NCBI RefSeq assembly: GCF_021228125.1
Contig: NZ_JAJQQS010000014.1
Coordinates: 124,001 to 188,000, forward strand
Reading direction: 5' to 3'
Source of the DNA: Streptomyces albireticuli
Lineage (GTDB): Bacteria > Actinomycetota > Actinomycetes > Streptomycetales > Streptomycetaceae
DNA length: 64,000 nucleotides
The translations under genes were made by a program, and so were the position numbers. Of the stretch, positions 60,851-64,000 are shown piece by piece. The notes beneath the pieces are model-generated. The model ran no database searches. It saw nothing but the letters and a program-made list of their open reading frames with translations, and had not been told where the DNA came from. Each line of letters starts with the position of its first letter. The first letter of the stretch is position 1.

Positions 60851-63398
60851 CGGGAACGTCCTCCGGGGCGAAGGCGAGCGTCTCGCCGGGTGCCGCCGGG
60901 GTGTGCCCGAGGCGGCGGGCGAGGCGTGCCTCCATGTGTTCCAGCAGGACGCGTACGGCCCTGCCGTTGCCGAAGTCGGCGGGGTGCGCGGCGCGTTCGC
61001 GCTCCAGCCGCCCCAGGGCCCGGCCGGCGGCGGGGCCGGGCAGTGCGTAGCCCTGCTCGGCGGCCGCGCGGCGGAGGATCTCCACCAGTTCCGGCCCGGT
61101 GTAGGCGGGGAAGGTGACACGCTCGGTGAACCGGGAGCGCAGGCCGGGGTTGCGGGCGAGGAAGCCGTCCATCTCGGCGGGGTAGCCGGCGGCCACGACG
61201 ACGAGGCGGCCGCGGTGCTCGTCCATCTCCCGGGTCAGGGTGTCGACGGCCTCGGTGCCGAAGTCGCCGCCGGGCCCGCCCCGGGAGAGGCTGTACGCCT
61301 CGTCGACGAAGAGGACGCCGTCGAGCGCCGACCGTACGGCCCGCTGGGTCCGGGTGGCGGTCTGGCCCTGGTACCCGGCCACGAGCTCGGCCCGGGTGAC
61401 CTCGATCAGGTGGCCGCGCGCGAGCAGGCCGAGCGTGTGCAGGACGCGGCCCGTCAGCCGGGCGACGGTCGTCTTGCCCGTGCCGGGCGGGCCGACGAAG
61501 AGCATGTGGGGCGGCGGGAAGCCGCCGGTGCCCTGGTGCCGCCGGAGCCGGAGCCGGTCCACGAGGTCGCGGATCAGTTCCTTGACGGGGACGAGGCCGA
61601 TGAGTCCGTCGAGCTCGGCGAGGGCCTCCTCGACGGTGGCCACGGGCCGCCCCGGGTGGGCGCGGCAGCGTTCGGGCACGTCCTCGGGCGTGAGGGGTTC
61701 GCCGACGACGGCCCGTACCCGCCGGGCCCAGCGGGACTTCATCTCGTCGGCGAGGTCGCGCATGGCCCGGCCGTTGCCGAAGTCGGCGCCGCGCGTGGCG
61801 TGCATGCCCTCGGTGACGTCCCGGAGCGTGTCCTCCAGCGCGGGGGGCCAGCGCAGCCCGAGGGCGCCCAGCCGGCCGAGCAGGATGGCGTGGAGCTCGG
61901 ACGGCGTGTAGTCGGGGAAGTGGATGACGTTGGCGGCGGGGAAGCGGCCGCGCAGCCCGGGGTTGGAGGCCAGGAACTCCTCCATCCGGGCGGGGTAGCC
62001 GGCGACGATCAGGACGAACCGGCCGCGGTCGTTCTCCATGCGGCTCAGCAGGGCGTCGATCGCCTCCTGGCCGTAGCCCCGTTCCCGGTCGCTCAGCCGG
62101 TACGCCTCGTCGACGAAGAGGACGCCGTCGAGGGCGCGGTCCACGGCCTCGTTGGTCCTGATCGCCGTCTGGCCCATGAACCCGCCCACCAGGTCGGGGA
62201 CCTCGGCCTCGATCAGGTGCCCGCGGCGGAGGAGGCCCTGGTCGCGGTAGATCTCGCCGACCAGGCGGGCGACGGTGGTCTTGCCCGTGCCGGGGTTTCC
62301 GGTGAAGACCAGGTGCGGGGAGGACGGTTCGGCGTCCCCGAGGTGTCCCAGGGCCCGCAGCCCGGCGTCCGCCGCGACGGTCCACCGCAGCCGTTCCAGG
62401 TGTTCCTTGACGGGCCCGAGGCCCACCATCGCGGCGAGGCGCTCGGACACCCCGCGGGTGTCCTCGCGGCCGCCGGCGATCCATTCCCGGCGGCGGAGCT
62501 CGGCGAGGCTCAGCGGCACGGCTCGCGGGGGCCGCGCCAGGCCGCGGAGCCGGGCCTGCCAGCCGCTGAGGGCCACGGGCATCGCGGCCATGGCCCGGAC
62601 GAGGGAGGGCAGTTCGCCCCAGTCCTCGACGCGCAGCCCCTCCCGGACGCGCAGCAGGTGCACGAGGCGCTCCACCTCGGCCGCGTGCGGGTGGCCGACG
62701 CGGGCCGTGCTGCGGCCGGTGGGGCGCCGCATCTGGTCGTGCAGATAGCTCTCCAGGCGGGGCACGCTGCGCAGGTCGGCGACGAAGTCGGCCACCTCCT
62801 GGAGGCTGTGCTTGCGGAACACCAGGACGCAGAGGTTGCGGTCGTCGCCCTGCTCGACCCAGTCGGCGAGGGCTCCGGCGAGGCGGCGGCCGGCGCGGTC
62901 GTAGCGCAGGGACTCCTCGGCGTGGCCGAGGACCACCGCCGTCCGGTGGTCCGTCTGCCGCATGAAGTGGTCGAGCATCATGACCCGGTGCTCGTCGGTC
63001 AGCGTGGCGGGCGCGGCGGTCCTGGGGTCCTCGGACGCACCCGGGCCGCCGGGGTCCGGGGCGCGCAGGATCCGGTCTCCCAGCGGGCCGCGGAGCTCGG
63101 GGCGCATCCGGCCCGCCGGTACGGGCGGGCGCCGGCGCGGCCGGGACAGGTCACGGGAGACGGGGTCCCTGAAGTACAGCGGCCGGGAGAGGGAGCTGAA
63201 GACGACGCGGGCGTACCCGGCGTCGCGCAGCAGGGTCCACAGCAGTTCCTCGACGCCGCGGCGCCGGTGGTCGTGGCCGACGAAGACGTCGTCGAGGCCC
63301 TGTCCGTGCAGGATGAACAGGGGGTCGCCGGCGGGCATCGCCAGCCCGGCCAGCCGTTCGGCCGAGGGGCCGTACCGGGACGACCGCGGTGGTGCCAT
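60837..63398 (-). CDS. Tandem AAA+ ATPase of the CbbX/SpoVK type
   Basis: 853 residues. The first ~300 residues are a non-ATPase domain (FILHGQGLDDVFVGHDHRRR; TAVVLGHAEESLRYDRAGRR), then two AAA+ modules: module 1 with GNPGTGKTTVARL (about 367) and VLFVDEAYRLS, module 2 with GPPGTGKTTVARL (about 636) and VLFVDEAYSLS. Both have Walker A, Walker B and Arg-finger text (NPGLRGRF, NPGLRSRF). Such ATPases remodel protein complexes, as CbbX with Rubisco. Fused tandem CbbX-like proteins occur in actinomycete secretion and conflict loci. Its stop overlaps the WD40 gene start. Confidence 0.9.
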   Translation of the reverse strand: MAPPRSSRYGPSAERLAGLAMPAGDPLFILHGQGLDDVFVGHDHRRRGVEELLWTLLRDAGYARVVFSSLSRPLYFRDPVSRDLSRPRRRPPVPAGRMRPELRGPLGDRILRAPDPGGPGASEDPRTAAPATLTDEHRVMMLDHFMRQTDHRTAVVLGHAEESLRYDRAGRRLAGALADWVEQGDDRNLCVLVFRKHSLQEVADFVADLRSVPRLESYLHDQMRRPTGRSTARVGHPHAAEVERLVHLLRVREGLRVEDWGELPSLVRAMAAMPVALSGWQARLRGLARPPRAVPLSLAELRRREWIAGGREDTRGVSERLAAMVGLGPVKEHLERLRWTVAADAGLRALGHLGDAEPSSPHLVFTGNPGTGKTTVARLVGEIYRDQGLLRRGHLIEAEVPDLVGGFMGQTAIRTNEAVDRALDGVLFVDEAYRLSDRERGYGQEAIDALLSRMENDRGRFVLIVAGYPARMEEFLASNPGLRGRFPAANVIHFPDYTPSELHAILLGRLGALGLRWPPALEDTLRDVTEGMHATRGADFGNGRAMRDLADEMKSRWARRVRAVVGEPLTPEDVPERCRAHPGRPVATVEEALAELDGLIGLVPVKELIRDLVDRLRLRRHQGTGGFPPPHMLFVGPPGTGKTTVARLTGRVLHTLGLLARGHLIEVTRAELVAGYQGQTATRTQRAVRSALDGVLFVDEAYSLSRGGPGGDFGTEAVDTLTREMDEHRGRLVVVAAGYPAEMDGFLARNPGLRSRFTERVTFPAYTGPELVEILRRAAAEQGYALPGPAAGRALGRLERERAAHPADFGNGRAVRVLLEHMEARLARRLGHTPAAPGETLAFAPEDVPDADG

Positions 63399-63415
63399 GG
63401 CGGGCCTCCGCCGGC

Positions 63416-64000
63416 TCAGGTGTCGGTGGCGGCGCGGGGCAGCGCCCGCCGGAGGGCGTCGAAGTCGCGGTAGGCCGGGTCGGGTTCGCCGTCCTCGGCC
63501 TCGGGGTCGGAGGCGGCGATGCCCCGGTCCCGCAGCCCCCGCGCCACCTCGTGGCCGCGGGTGGTCAGCTCGTCCCGGGCGGTGGTGTCCCGGTCGTAGG
63601 ACAGGACGCGCAGGACGGCGGTGCCGCCGCCGGTGCCCGCCGGGGCGACCTCGACGACGATCTCGTTGCCGTTCCGGTGGACGAGCTTGGCGAAGAACGC
63701 CTCCCGCTGGTCGTCCCCGGAGTACGTGCCGTCCGTCAGCTCGTACCCGGTGATCTCCTCCAGTGTGCCGACGACGGAGCCGGCGAGGTTGACCCTCATC
63801 TGGGACTCCTGCCGGCGCCGCCCGGCCCGCTCCACGGTCTCCGCGAGCCGCTGTTCGAGCTCGGGGACGCGGTGCTCCAGGATGTCGCGGAGCTCACCGG
63901 TGTCCGGGGGCCGTTCCTCGTCGCCGACGCGCTCCTGGAGCCGGGCGGTCTCCGCGCGGAGCCGGGTCAGTTCGCCGCCGGACCAGTACTCGACGTCGAG
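63416..64000 (-). CDS. Coiled-coil protein (5' end outside window)
   Basis: The reading frame stays open to the right edge, so the start is not seen. The visible 194 residues begin with a coiled coil (RLRAETARLQERVGDEE, LEHRVPELEQRLAETVERAG) and then a compact beta-rich domain (MRVNLAGSVVGTLEEITGYE, EAFFAKLVHRNGNEIVVEVA, TAVLRVLSYDRDT) and an acidic tail. An internal Met at the start of MRVNLAG could be mistaken for a full gene start. It lies 17 bp before the tandem AAA+ gene and is probably in its operon. Function unknown. Confidence 0.7.
   Translation of the reverse strand, partial: LDVEYWSGGELTRLRAETARLQERVGDEERPPDTGELRDILEHRVPELEQRLAETVERAGRRRQESQMRVNLAGSVVGTLEEITGYELTDGTYSGDDQREAFFAKLVHRNGNEIVVEVAPAGTGGGTAVLRVLSYDRDTTARDELTTRGHEVARGLRDRGIAASDPEAEDGEPDPAYRDFDALRRALPRAATDT

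Noticed and set aside
63416..63835. A complete 139-residue protein starting at 63835
   Set aside because: The frame is open to the right edge with coiled-coil sequence, so the gene is longer and cut by the window.

Overview
The window is chromosomal DNA from a Streptomyces or very close actinomycete. The evidence is extreme G+C with GC-rich third positions, GTG and TTG starts, a two-domain geosmin synthase, a SpoIIE/HATPase regulator, roadblock proteins, a MerR-sliding-clamp fusion, rare TTA (bldA-type) codons, and a hairpin of a kind common between Streptomyces genes. I see no rRNA, tRNA, insertion sequence, phage gene, CRISPR array or origin.

Layout. 1-2988 (minus): three subunits of a hydrogenase-4/complex-I-like membrane complex, the last cut by the window edge. 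3321-9020: fungal-type cytosine deaminase, two tandem ATP-grasp ligases, glutathione peroxidase and a PAS/GAF/SpoIIE/HATPase phosphatase. 9095-15664: S33 lipoprotein peptidase, DHA2-type MFS exporter, a 37-codon membrane peptide gene, an orphan histidine kinase coupled to a lipoprotein gene, and a DUF937-like protein. 15870-21721: geosmin synthase, the MerR-clamp fusion, a MarR regulator, and a CGNR-type regulator divergent from a phosphotriesterase-family hydrolase across a double palindromic operator.

21842-33791 is the most striking metabolic region. Five minus-strand genes, each joined to the next by a 4-nt ATGA overlap, encode a PaaK-like ligase, an MFS transporter, a two-part GNAT protein, a LuxE-like acyl-protein synthetase and a LuxC-PaaK fusion. 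They diverge from a single-module iterative type I PKS (KS-AT-DH/TH-ACP, no KR, no TE) of the orsellinic-acid-synthase layout. My inference is that the PKS makes a small aromatic acid that the ligases activate and the LuxC domain reduces to an aldehyde or alcohol for export. There is no luciferase gene.

34028-42480 is mixed accessory metabolism: a small hypothetical protein, two coupled methyltransferases, an FMN reductase and MFS exporter divergent from a TetR gene across a perfect 26-bp palindrome, a WS/DGAT-like acyltransferase, a 2-oxoglutarate oxygenase and a diiron-type metallo-beta-lactamase-fold protein. 42910-45118 holds four genes with three roadblock-like proteins and a PATAN/DUF4388-like protein but no GTPase or kinase; its first gene has a TTA codon near the start. 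45160-47070 is an ABC exporter.

47254-64000 looks like two adjacent NTP-dependent defence or stress loci. The first, on the minus strand, is a trypsin-co-occurring small protein, then a 1532-aa trypsin-STAND-TPR protein, then a TTA-containing coiled-coil protein. The second is a chaperone-like set: a degenerate Hsp70/actin-fold protein and a coiled-coil protein on the plus strand, facing a minus-strand series of a coiled-coil protein, a tandem CbbX-type AAA+ ATPase, a zinc-ribbon WD40 protein, a GrpE-like partner and an Hsp70 with a hydrophobic hairpin. A degenerate 40-bp tandem repeat lies where the two halves converge.
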